From assembly GCF_019857185.1 (NCBI RefSeq), contig NZ_JAHWXP010000001.1, positions 124,001 to 188,000 of the forward strand: 64,000 nt of DNA, given 5' to 3'. The notes under the pieces were generated by a model. It saw nothing but the letters and a program-made list of their open reading frames with translations. It did not search any database and was not told the DNA's origin. This document shows, piece by piece, positions 9,855 through 17,322 of the stretch (position 1 is its first letter; every line of letters starts with the position of its first letter). Origin of the DNA: Alteriqipengyuania abyssalis. Its GTDB lineage: Bacteria; Pseudomonadota; Alphaproteobacteria; Sphingomonadales; Sphingomonadaceae. Both the position numbers and the translations under genes were made by a program.

Positions 9855-10378
9855 TGCTGCATCTCCTCGGGCAGGCGTTCTTCGGTGCGTGGACCGTTCT
9901 CCTCAATGTCCTCGATGAGATATTTCATCTCGGCGATCTCACGCCGCTGCGCGACGATGATGGCCTGCGCAAGTTCGCGAACCCGCGGATCCTTCAGGCT
10001 CGCCCTCTCGCTGGTCATGATCGCGATCGAGTGGTGCGGGATCATCGCGGCCATGTATTCGGTGTCGTCGACCGTGGTCTGGCTGCGTACGAGCCATAGC
10101 GCGAGTGCGAATACGAGGGCTCCGACACCCAGGATGATGAAGTTCTTGGTCCGGTCCTTGTACATGCCCCACATGAAGAGAAGCATGACCACCATCATCA
10201 TCGCGCCCATGACGAACATCATCCAGAAGCGCGTCTCGCTCCAGAACACGTCGTCCATGTCGAAGCTGTTGGCGTACATCAGGAAGAACATGATCACGGT
10301 CGAGGTCGATACCATGGCCATGAATCGCCAGTAGTTGCCGCCCCCTCCCTTATCCGAGTGGGATGTGCTTTCAGTCAT
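9851..10378 (-). CDS. DUF305 membrane protein
   Basis: 175 aa. Three hydrophobic segments in the first ~100 residues, rich in Met (GAMMMVVMLLFMWGMY), are followed by a DUF305 domain with the signature MAAMIPHHSIAIMTSERA and AQRREIAEMK. DUF305 proteins recur in copper-resistance clusters and are thought to bind metal in the periplasm through His/Met. I placed the start at the ATG at 10378, which overlaps the channel gene by 4 bp; a longer open frame upstream is antisense-like and lacks support. Confidence 0.85.
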   Translation of the reverse strand: MTESTSHSDKGGGGNYWRFMAMVSTSTVIMFFLMYANSFDMDDVFWSETRFWMMFVMGAMMMVVMLLFMWGMYKDRTKNFIILGVGALVFALALWLVRSQTTVDDTEYMAAMIPHHSIAIMTSERASLKDPRVRELAQAIIVAQRREIAEMKYLIEDIEENGPRTEERLPEEMQQ

Positions 10379-10788
10379 GCGTTTTCTCCTTCCTTCATCA
10401 TGGTCCAGAACAATTGTGCCGAGCAGCTGATGAGCGCGAAGCCGGTCAAGGCTTCGACGCCGGCAATGACGCGCAGGTGCTCGGTCGGGTAGATGTCGCC
10501 GAGCCCCAGCGTGGTCACGTTGATCAGCGAGAAATAGAAATAGTCCATCGCACTCATCGCCGGCGTCTTGTCGAACCCGCCGAGGCCCAGCTCCGCGCCC
10601 AGCCAGAAACCGCCAGCGAAGAGCGTCGCGACAAGCAGGTGCGATGCCAGGACGAGAAGCGCGACCCCAAGTTTGGCGGAGAAATTTCCGGGTGCGTCGA
10701 GCATGCGATGCCCTGCGCCGAGGATCGACAGATGCACGCCGACCGAGGCCAGGAAAAGTGCAATGGCGAGAATTAGTGCGGCGATCAT
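10375..10788 (-). CDS. Two-TM potassium-channel-like protein
   Basis: 137 aa with a first TM helix at residues 1-22, another hydrophobic stretch at 40-65, a pore segment TTLGLGD at 92-98 and a last TM helix. TTLGLGD resembles the K+ channel selectivity filter (TxGYGD with Leu for Tyr). No RCK or cyclic-nucleotide domain is present. Both ends overlap neighbours by 4 bp, so it belongs to the APC-channel-DUF305 unit. A role in ion balance under metal stress is inference. Confidence 0.8.
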   Translation of the reverse strand: MIAALILAIALFLASVGVHLSILGAGHRMLDAPGNFSAKLGVALLVLASHLLVATLFAGGFWLGAELGLGGFDKTPAMSAMDYFYFSLINVTTLGLGDIYPTEHLRVIAGVEALTGFALISCSAQLFWTMMKEGENA

Positions 10789-12134
10789 CGATGATCTCCA
10801 TCGTGTGTGGCGGGCATTTCACGCAGCGCAGGATTCCGACGGAGATAGAACCATTCGGCTCCGAACACTGCAGCAATACCTGCGACCGCATAGGCGACGA
10901 CCGCAGGGTCGGTTTTGAGCTTGGCGAGGGCAAAAGCTGTCAGGACTACGCCGTCCGCCATGAGCGCCGACCAGAGGATCCAGGCACGCGCGCCTATTTC
11001 TTCCCGCAAACCGCGCAGCACGCCCCAATGCACGAGCATGTCCATTACGAGATAGAAGAACGCTCCGAGCGAGGCGATCCGCGAAAGATCGAACAGGACC
11101 GCGAGCGTGCCGGCGACCACGACGGTATAGACCAGCATGTGACTGCGGATCGGTCCCTTCATCCCAAAATGGCTATGCGGGATCATCTTCATTTCGGTCA
11201 GCATCGTCAGCATTCGCGAAACGGCGAAAACGCTGGCGATGACACCCGAGGTCGTGGCTGCGATCGCGATTGCGACTGTGAAATAGAACCCAAGCTCTCC
11301 GAGCGCGGGGCGCGCAGCTGCCGCAAGCGAGTAATCGCGCGCTTGCGCTATTTCCGAAGTGCTGAGGCTGGCTCCGACCGCCACCGCGACCAGAAGGTAG
11401 ACGACCACGCATACTGTGATCGAAATGATAATGGTTCTGCCAACATTTCGGTGCGGATCGATGATTTCGCCGCCGCTGTTGGTGATGGTGGTGAAACCCT
11501 TGAACGCGAGGATCGAGAAGGCGACCGACGCGAGCAACGCGTCGAGACCCGAAAGCGCGACTGGCTCTGAGAAGGCGCCGCCCGAAAAGCCGCTGGCCCA
11601 GATCGCCGCAATCGCGAACAGGGCGATGCCGCCGATCTTGATCGCCGACATGACGAGAGAGAAACCGCTGACCGATTTGTTGCCTGCCGCATTCACGAAA
11701 TAGGCGAAGACGATGAGCGCCAGTGCCGCGACGGAAACCAGAATGCCGCTGCTCTCGAGCCCAAAGGGCCGCAAGGCATAGGTCGCGAAGGTCCGAGCGA
11801 CCAGGCTTTCGTTGATGACCATCGACAGCGCCATCAGGAGCGATGCCGATGCTGCAACAACACCCGGTCCGTAGGCCTTCTGAAGAATCATCGCGATGCC
11901 GCCAGAGGAGGGCCAGCGGTTCGACATCTTGATGTAGCTGTAGGCGGCTAGGGAAGTGACCAGGGCGCCGACTATGAAAGAAAGCGGAAATAGCGGTCCA
12001 GCCAGTTCGGCAATCTGGCCGGTCAGTGCGAAAATACCAGCGCCGATCATGACGCCGGTTCCCATTGCGACACCGCCAAGCAGCGTTATCGATCCAGCAC
12101 TCTTCCCATGTTGATCGTCGCCATCTGTCTGCAA
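10785..12134 (-). CDS. APC-family amino-acid/cation permease
   Basis: 449 aa with about 12 TM helices. The first helix carries GVAMGTGVMIGAGIFALTGQ, the substrate-binding helix signature of the APC superfamily. The substrate cannot be read from sequence. It is the first gene of the long minus-strand block and has a predicted ECF-sigma promoter about 50 bp upstream (12185-12210), so it appears to lead a metal-induced operon. Its stop overlaps the channel gene by 4 bp. Confidence 0.85.
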   Translation of the reverse strand: MQTDGDDQHGKSAGSITLLGGVAMGTGVMIGAGIFALTGQIAELAGPLFPLSFIVGALVTSLAAYSYIKMSNRWPSSGGIAMILQKAYGPGVVAASASLLMALSMVINESLVARTFATYALRPFGLESSGILVSVAALALIVFAYFVNAAGNKSVSGFSLVMSAIKIGGIALFAIAAIWASGFSGGAFSEPVALSGLDALLASVAFSILAFKGFTTITNSGGEIIDPHRNVGRTIIISITVCVVVYLLVAVAVGASLSTSEIAQARDYSLAAAARPALGELGFYFTVAIAIAATTSGVIASVFAVSRMLTMLTEMKMIPHSHFGMKGPIRSHMLVYTVVVAGTLAVLFDLSRIASLGAFFYLVMDMLVHWGVLRGLREEIGARAWILWSALMADGVVLTAFALAKLKTDPAVVAYAVAGIAAVFGAEWFYLRRNPALREMPATHDGDHR

Positions 12135-12184
12135 GTCTTTCCCCTGTCGATGTCCTCCCGTCCGAGAAACATCACGACAAGCAG

Positions 12185-12210
12185 TACGTTGCGAAGCGGC
12201 TCACCCCTCA
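12185..12210 (-). promoter_or_regulatory. Predicted ECF-sigma promoter for the APC-led operon
   Basis: On the minus strand: TGAGGGG, 15 bases, CGTA. It matches the element found in front of four other units of the island. The -10 lies about 50 nt from the ATG of the permease. Confidence 0.7.
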
Positions 12211-12373
12211 AAAAATTTTCTGGCGGGGCATGAGCCATCCTTGGGCTGGCCCCGGAATCGCGTTGAGCTATCGATTTCCGGCGGCGCGCTCTTTCTTCCT
12301 GCAGCGATGCCGATGGCGGCGCGTCAAGGCACGGCAGTCCACGCTGAGTGCGCCTAATATTCAGCGCGTCAAA

Positions 12374-12646
12374 TCAGGAAAACCGGGCCTGGAAAAACCG
12401 GTGCAGCGGGACCGCGATGAGTGCGATGTACCAGCCGTAGAGAAAACTGCCCACCGCTCCTGCGAGAAATCCCGACAGGGTCAGCCATTCGAACCATGGC
12501 AGCAACGGAGCCCAGGCTTGGTGCATGTGAAACCGCTCGGGTGCGAGGACTCCGAAGGCAATGCATAGGAGGTAGCTGACAAGCAGGAACACGCTGAGCG
12601 TCCAGCCCCATGCGAATATCGAGTTCTTGATTGATCCTTTTACCAT
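12374..12646 (-). CDS. DUF5676-type small membrane protein
   Basis: 90 aa with two or three TM helices (SIFAWGWTLSVFLLVSYLLCIAFG and LSGFLAGAVGSFLYGWYIALIAV). The sequence resembles DUF5676 membrane proteins, which often lie beside copper and DUF305 genes. It stands alone on the minus strand, 212 bp after the DUF411 gene and 240 bp before the APC gene. No ECF-type promoter site was seen in front of it. Function unknown. Confidence 0.75.
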   Translation of the reverse strand: MVKGSIKNSIFAWGWTLSVFLLVSYLLCIAFGVLAPERFHMHQAWAPLLPWFEWLTLSGFLAGAVGSFLYGWYIALIAVPLHRFFQARFS

Positions 12647-12857
12647 CGCATTTCTCCCACTTCGTGCGTCCTAAAATTATGCAAACGGAAGGGTCCGGGA
12701 CCGTCGGGGCAGCCGGCCCCGGACCCAGCGGGATGATCGACAGGCATCTTAGCGCCCGTCCCGGTGTCCCGGGCTTCTGTATTATTCCCGCGCGATTGTT
12801 CTTCAACGAGACATCGCCCTTATTTCTCGCGCGGCCACTGGCGTCAGTTCCTTACAA

Positions 12858-13322
12858 TCACCGATAAGATGCGAAGACGCTCTGTCCGGTCGGACCAAAG
12901 GCGATGACCTCATAGGGCTGGATCCGGTTTCCGGCCTCCATGCCGGGCGATCCCAGAGGCATTCCCGGAACCGCTAGACCGGCAACGCCGTCGGGCCGCT
13001 CGCGCAAAAGTCGGGCGACGGCTTCGGCGGGCACGTGACCTTCGATGATGTATCCATCGACCTCCATCGTGTGGCACGACCACAATTCTTCCGGTACGCC
13101 GCGCGCTGTCTTGATCGCCGCCATGTCGTTGCTATCGACCGATGCCACCTTCGCGTTCATCCCATCTTCAAGATGGCCTGCCCAGTTGAGACAGCATCCA
13201 CATCCGGGGTCCCTGAACATCGTATAGGTCGCTGCCTGAGCCACGTTCGAACAGGCTGCCAGCACGAGCAAGGCCGCGCCGCTAACCGATCGCCGGAACA
13301 GGGCAGGCTTTTTCCAGATCAT
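12858..13322 (-). CDS. DUF411 periplasmic copper-binding protein
   Basis: 154 aa with an N-terminal signal (LLVLAACSNVAQA, which could be a lipobox) and the DUF411 signature FRDPGCGCCLNWAGHLE, a CxCC cluster suited to metal binding. Also typical are RGVPEELWSCHTMEVDGYIIEGHVPAEAV and VPGMPLGSPGME. DUF411/CopG-like proteins are common in copper clusters. The ATG at 13322 overlaps the methyltransferase stop by 4 bp, which decides the start. A longer open frame upstream has no support. Confidence 0.87.
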   Translation of the reverse strand: MIWKKPALFRRSVSGAALLVLAACSNVAQAATYTMFRDPGCGCCLNWAGHLEDGMNAKVASVDSNDMAAIKTARGVPEELWSCHTMEVDGYIIEGHVPAEAVARLLRERPDGVAGLAVPGMPLGSPGMEAGNRIQPYEVIAFGPTGQSVFASYR

Positions 13323-14023
13323 TGTGCAATTCCTTTCTTGTATCCGCGCCATAGCGAGATCGTCCCGGTCACCGTCGGGAACCGGTGGAGCAGGCATGGC
13401 TCGGTGAAGATTTCGGCGAACAGTTTTTCGACTTGGCCGTCGGCGCTGGGCTGCGTGTCGCTAATGCCGTCAAGCGACTGGACGGTCGCCCGGAAGAGGC
13501 TCCGCATGAGTGGGCTATCCTGCTTCATATAATCGGCGATCAAGACGGTTCCGCCTGGCACGAGCAAGCTTTCGATGGTTTCCAGGATTGCCTGCTTCTT
13601 GCGCAAGGGAACCTGGTGAAGGACGAGGCTGCTGACGATCTTGTTCGGCTGCCACCCTGCGGGCAGCTCGAGGCTTTCGAGAAAGCCATTGTGCCATTTG
13701 ACGAGATCGGCTCCCGCCCCAAACTTGCGCCGCGCAAGCGCGAGCGCCTCTTGGTCGGGTTCGACACCGATCAGACCCGCTTCCGGGCAATCCGTCATCA
13801 AGGCCTTGAGAAGTGTACCGGTTCCGCTGCCGACATCGATCACCCGGTCGCCGGGGACAAGGTGCAGCTCTTCGACAATCTTTTGTCGCCAGAGATGTTC
13901 GCGGGTGAACAGACCGAGCGCCCGGTCGTAAAGCGGCGTCAGAAAGCTCTTGCCAAGAAGAGGCGTGAATTCGCCGTGATCTTCAGGCGCGGTGATATTG
14001 TTCACGCGTTCGCTCCCATTCAT
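13319..14023 (-). CDS. Class I SAM-dependent methyltransferase
   Basis: 234 aa. Motif I VIDVGSGTGTLLKAL lies around residue 61 and the acidic end of strand 2 is GVEPDQEALALARRKF. The rest (SLVLHQVPLRKKQAILETIESLLVPGGTVLIADY) follows the UbiE/ubiquinone-type methyltransferase pattern. No Cys triad like that of ArsM is present. The substrate is unknown. It is the first gene of a two-gene unit with DUF411 and has a predicted ECF promoter 40 bp upstream, arranged back-to-back with the cnrY-like gene. Confidence 0.82.
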   Translation of the reverse strand: MNGSERVNNITAPEDHGEFTPLLGKSFLTPLYDRALGLFTREHLWRQKIVEELHLVPGDRVIDVGSGTGTLLKALMTDCPEAGLIGVEPDQEALALARRKFGAGADLVKWHNGFLESLELPAGWQPNKIVSSLVLHQVPLRKKQAILETIESLLVPGGTVLIADYMKQDSPLMRSLFRATVQSLDGISDTQPSADGQVEKLFAEIFTEPCLLHRFPTVTGTISLWRGYKKGIAQ

Positions 14024-14060
14024 CCCGGGTTCGACCCGATTCTGGCAGACCCGTCTCGAT

Positions 14061-14086
14061 TACGTATGGCGGGGGACATTCCCTCA
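14061..14086 (-). promoter_or_regulatory. Predicted ECF-sigma promoter for methyltransferase-DUF411
   Basis: On the minus strand: TGAGGGA, 15 bases, CGTA. It is preceded by a run of seven T. It is divergent from the site at 14099-14124. Confidence 0.7.
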
Positions 14087-14098
14087 AAAAAAGAAGTT

Positions 14099-14124
14099 TA
14101 AGGGATTGTGCAGGCGAGCGCGTA
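14099..14124 (+). promoter_or_regulatory. Predicted ECF-sigma promoter for the sigma-sensor trio (autoregulation)
   Basis: TAAGGGA, 15 bases, CGTA, ending 32 nt before the ATG of the cnrY-like gene. The -35 element differs by one base from the other sites. It implies that the sigma factor drives its own operon. Confidence 0.65.
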
Positions 14125-14156
14125 TAGGGCACGTGGAACCCACAGGAGTTTTTCGG

Positions 14157-14453
14157 ATGCGTGACAAACACTCTCTTGATGCGGTGCTCGGAACCCTCTC
14201 CGCCACCGCCGCTAGCGAGGTCCCCGCCGACTTTATGGATGGCGTTTGGCAGCGCGCCGGACAGCTTGGCGAAATCGCCGACCGACGCCGCCGCACGGCT
14301 CTGTTCGTCGGTCTGTTTGTCGTCGGGCTCGGGGCTGGCGCCGGAACGAGCGGTTGGCCCGGGGGGTATGGCACGTCGTCCGCGCCATTTGGCGACAGTG
14401 CGATCCTCGGCGAACAGCTGTCCCCATCGGCGCTCCTCCATGTGGAGCAATAG
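14157..14453 (+). CDS. CnrY-like single-pass anti-sigma factor
   Basis: 98 aa: a cytosolic N-terminal ~44 residues, one TM segment (TALFVGLFVVGLGAGAG) and a short periplasmic tail. Length and topology match CnrY, the small membrane anti-sigma factor of the Cupriavidus CnrYXH system, and the next two genes supply the X and H partners. Sequence similarity to CnrY was not tested. The start has a good CAGGAG 8-9 nt upstream. It should hold the ECF factor at the membrane until the sensor binds metal. Confidence 0.7.
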   Translation: MRDKHSLDAVLGTLSATAASEVPADFMDGVWQRAGQLGEIADRRRRTALFVGLFVVGLGAGAGTSGWPGGYGTSSAPFGDSAILGEQLSPSALLHVEQ

Positions 14454-14456
14454 GGT

Positions 14457-14891
14457 TTGAAGTCGACGCATATCGTTCTCGCGGTGCTTCTCGCAGCGCT
14501 CGCAGGATGCCTCGGCGCGATTGCCGCGGACCGCTGGGCCAATCACGAGGCCGGCTCCGGCCTCCACGATTTCGTGCACGACGAGCTCACCCTGACGGCC
14601 GACCAGGAGCAGCGTCTCGATGCGCTCGAGGCCCGTTTCGCTGTCGAAAGGGCACGGCTCGAAGGATCGGCGCGTGCAGCCAATGCCCGGCTCGCCCAGG
14701 CGATGGAAACCGAGCATGAGTACGGTCCCGAGGTCTCGGCCGCGATCGACGAGGTGCATGCACGCATGGGCGATCTGCAGAAAGCAACGGTGCGCCATGT
14801 CTTCGACATGCGCGAAATTCTCGAACCCGATCAGCAACGCCAGTTCGACCGCAAGGTCTCCGACGCCCTGACCCGCGACCCGCGCGACTGA
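14457..14891 (+). CDS. CnrX-like periplasmic heavy-metal sensor
   Basis: 144 aa with an N-terminal membrane anchor (HIVLAVLLAALAGCLGAIAA) and an all-helical periplasmic domain. The CnrX metal ligands are His42, His46, Glu63, His119 and Met123. Here His37, His41, Glu58, His114 and Met118 occur at exactly the same spacing, all shifted by five. So the full metal site is kept. The likely start is TTG at 14457, three bases after the previous stop; GGAG lies about 12 nt upstream. It should relay periplasmic metal to the CnrY-like anti-sigma factor. Whether it sees copper, nickel or cobalt cannot be told from sequence. Confidence 0.85.
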   Translation: MKSTHIVLAVLLAALAGCLGAIAADRWANHEAGSGLHDFVHDELTLTADQEQRLDALEARFAVERARLEGSARAANARLAQAMETEHEYGPEVSAAIDEVHARMGDLQKATVRHVFDMREILEPDQQRQFDRKVSDALTRDPRD

Positions 14892-14897
14892 AGCGCC

Positions 14898-15458
14898 ATG
14901 TCGGGGGCGGGCGACAATCCGGACGAGGCCCTTGTCTCGCAGGCAAGGGCCGGAAGCAAGCGGGCTTTCAGCAAGCTCGTCGAGCATGAAACGGGTCGGC
15001 TTCTCGCGCTCGCGACACGCATGCTTTCCTCTCCTTCTCAGGCGGAGGACGTTGTTCAGGACAGCCTCGCTTCGGTGTGGCTGACGCGCCATCGGCTCGA
15101 TCCGGACAAGCCGATCGGACCCTATCTGACAACCGTCGTCCTCAACCGCTGCCGGGACCGTTTGCGCAGGCGCAAGGTCGCGGGCTTTTTCGGACTGTCG
15201 GGCGATGACGAACTCCATTCCATCGCCGACGATTTGCCGGGTCCTGAAACGTCGGCCGTTTCCAGGGAAGAGCTCAATCGTGTCCAGGCCGAGATCGCGC
15301 GAATGCCTGTAAGGCTGCGCGAAGCGCTTGTGCTCGTCACCATCGAGGGGCGTAGCCAGGCCGAGGCGGCCGATCTTCTCGGAACGACCGAAAAGGCGAT
15401 CGAAACCCGCGTATACCGCGCGCGCCACAGGCTGAAGGAGCGCTTCGAAAAACTTTGA
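14898..15458 (+). CDS. ECF RNA polymerase sigma factor (CnrH/RpoE group)
   Basis: 186 aa with sigma region 2 (SQAEDVVQDSLASVWLTRHRL, YLTTVVLNRCRDRLRRRK) and region 4 (RMPVRLREALVLVTIEGRSQAEAADLLGTTEKAIETRVYRARHRLKERF). It directs RNA polymerase to stress promoters when freed from its anti-sigma partner. It is the third gene of the trio, 6 bp after the sensor. Its stop codon TGA forms the start of the -35 element of the promoter for copA. The sites at 12185, 14061, 14099, 15456 and 20091 are its proposed targets. Confidence 0.93.
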   Translation: MSGAGDNPDEALVSQARAGSKRAFSKLVEHETGRLLALATRMLSSPSQAEDVVQDSLASVWLTRHRLDPDKPIGPYLTTVVLNRCRDRLRRRKVAGFFGLSGDDELHSIADDLPGPETSAVSREELNRVQAEIARMPVRLREALVLVTIEGRSQAEAADLLGTTEKAIETRVYRARHRLKERFEKL

Positions 15459-15481
15459 GGGGTTGGGTGGGCGCGCGCGTA
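15456..15481 (+). promoter_or_regulatory. Predicted ECF-sigma promoter for copAB
   Basis: TGAGGGG, 15 bases, CGTA, beginning at the stop codon of the sigma gene and ending 32 nt before the copA ATG. It allows copAB to be induced separately from the sigma operon. Confidence 0.75.
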
Positions 15482-15513
15482 AGTAACGGTAAACGCCACG
15501 TCAGGAGCCCTTT

Positions 15514-17322
15514 ATGATCGCCGTCAATCGACGCAAGTTTCTCGGAGCCGGAGCAGGAGGAATGGGTCTGCTCAGCCTTGCCGGGGCGATGCCTGCCTGG
15601 GCACGCGGCGCGGACATCCTCGCAGGTAACGCCCGCAAGGGGCTGGACGAGGTATCCGGCCCCAATATCGACCTCACCGTTGCCCGATCGGCCTTCGCGA
15701 CCGGTAACAGGCGCGGGGGAGCGATCGCCGTCAATGGCACGATCCCCGGTCCGCTGCTGCGTTTGCAGGAAGGCACGACCGTCCGGCTCAATGTCCATAA
15801 CCAGCTCGAGGAAGATACCTCGATCCACTGGCACGGTCTGCTCGTGCCGTTTCAACTCGATGGAGTGCCGGGAGTAAGCTTCCCCGGCGTCAAGCCGGGA
15901 GAGACCTTCACCGCCGAATTCCCGGTTCGCCAGTCAGGCACCTATTGGTGGCACTCGCATAGCGGGCTGCAGGAACAGGCCGGGCATTACGGCGCGATCG
16001 TGGTCGATCCCGCCGGACCCGATCCGGTTCAGGCCGACCGCGAATATATCGTGGTGCTGAGCGAATTCAGCGAAATGTCGCCCCACACGATTTTCGACAA
16101 GCTCAAGAAGGGCGAGGGCTACTTCAACTACAACCAGAATACCTGGACCGACGACTACCCGCTTTCGGGTGAGGATCGCCGGATGTGGGCCAGAATGCGC
16201 ATGATGCCGACCGACATCCTCGACGTTTCGAGCGCGGCTTATACCTACCTTCTGAACGGCCATGGCCCGCTCGACAATCTGGAATACCTCTTCCGTCCAG
16301 GCGAACGCGTGCGGCTGCGCTTCATCAATGCCGGCGCCATGACCTTCTTCAATATTCGCATTCCCGGCCTGCCGATGACCATCGTTCAGGCGGACGGGCA
16401 GAACGTCGAGCCGGTTGAGGTCGACGAGTTCCAGATCGGTGTGGCCGAGACCTATGACGTCGTCGTGACGCCGGGCGCGCAACAAGCCTACACGTTGGTT
16501 GCGGAGTCGATGGACCGCTCGGGCATGGGTATTGCCACACTCGCGAGCGCACCCGGCGCTCGCGCCGCCATTCCGCCGCTGCGCGATCCGCCGCTTCTGA
16601 CCATGGCGGACATGGGCATGAGCGACATGGACCACGGCTCGTCTGGCGATGCCGGCATGTCGGGCATGGACCACGGAAGTGGCGGCGACATGGCGGGGAT
16701 GGATCATGGTTCGTCCGGCCAATCCGAGATGGCAGGCATGGCCGGCATGTCGGGCATGCAGATGCGCGACACCTCGCTTCTGCCGCCCGATGTGAAGGTC
16801 GGGCCCGGTCTCGACATGGTCTCGATGAACCCGGTCGATCGCATGGGCGATCCCGGCATCGGTCTCGCCGATGTGCCGCATCGTACGCTCGACTATCGCA
16901 AGCTGCGCGCTTTTACGCCGCACCGCGAGGGCCGCACGCCGTCCCGGCGAATGGAAATTCATCTGACCGGCAATATGGAGCGCTACATGTGGTCGTTCGA
17001 CGGCAAGAAGTTCTCCGCCGTCTCAGACGAGCCGATCCGTTTCGCCTATAACGAGCGCGTGCGCGTGAAGCTCGTCAACGACACGATGATGGCGCACCCC
17101 ATTCACTTGCACGGTCATTTCTTCGAGCTGGTCAATGGCGCGCCGGCCGATCGTCAACCGCTCAAGCACACGGTAATCCTGCAGCCGGGTGGCAGCGCGC
17201 AGTTCGACCTGACGGCGGACGAGCCCGGCGACTGGGCCTTCCACTGTCACCTTCTCTACCACATGCATGCCGGGATGTTTCAGATCGTCACGGTCGCCAA
17301 CCCCGACGGGAGCGAAGCATGA
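15514..17322 (+). CDS. copA: CopA/PcoA multicopper oxidase
   Basis: 602 aa with a Tat signal (NRRKFLGAGAGGMGLLSLAG). Copper-ligand motifs are present: SIHWHG, YWWHSHSG, HPIHLHGH and HCHLLYHMHAGM, the last carrying the type 1 Cys-His-Met set. Between cupredoxin domains 2 and 3 (residues ~365-415) is a Met/His-rich insert of MDHGSSGD-like units, as in CopA/PcoA. It should oxidise Cu(I) and bind copper in the periplasm. AGGAG lies before the ATG. The stop overlaps copB by 4 bp. It is the second multicopper oxidase of the island, of a different subfamily from the one at the left edge. Confidence 0.95.
   Translation: MIAVNRRKFLGAGAGGMGLLSLAGAMPAWARGADILAGNARKGLDEVSGPNIDLTVARSAFATGNRRGGAIAVNGTIPGPLLRLQEGTTVRLNVHNQLEEDTSIHWHGLLVPFQLDGVPGVSFPGVKPGETFTAEFPVRQSGTYWWHSHSGLQEQAGHYGAIVVDPAGPDPVQADREYIVVLSEFSEMSPHTIFDKLKKGEGYFNYNQNTWTDDYPLSGEDRRMWARMRMMPTDILDVSSAAYTYLLNGHGPLDNLEYLFRPGERVRLRFINAGAMTFFNIRIPGLPMTIVQADGQNVEPVEVDEFQIGVAETYDVVVTPGAQQAYTLVAESMDRSGMGIATLASAPGARAAIPPLRDPPLLTMADMGMSDMDHGSSGDAGMSGMDHGSGGDMAGMDHGSSGQSEMAGMAGMSGMQMRDTSLLPPDVKVGPGLDMVSMNPVDRMGDPGIGLADVPHRTLDYRKLRAFTPHREGRTPSRRMEIHLTGNMERYMWSFDGKKFSAVSDEPIRFAYNERVRVKLVNDTMMAHPIHLHGHFFELVNGAPADRQPLKHTVILQPGGSAQFDLTADEPGDWAFHCHLLYHMHAGMFQIVTVANPDGSEA

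Noticed and set aside
9851-10933. 360-codon version of the DUF305 protein
   Set aside because: The extra N-terminal part is the channel gene read in another frame; the ATG at 10378 overlaps the channel stop in the usual operon manner.
13983-15428. 481-codon minus-strand frame across the sigma-sensor trio
   Set aside because: It lies opposite three genes with recognisable motifs and signals; the translation has no known domain.
15934-16962. 342-codon minus-strand frame across copA, His-rich
   Set aside because: The His-rich translation is only the reverse reading of the Met/His repeats in copA; no ribosome-binding site or domain.
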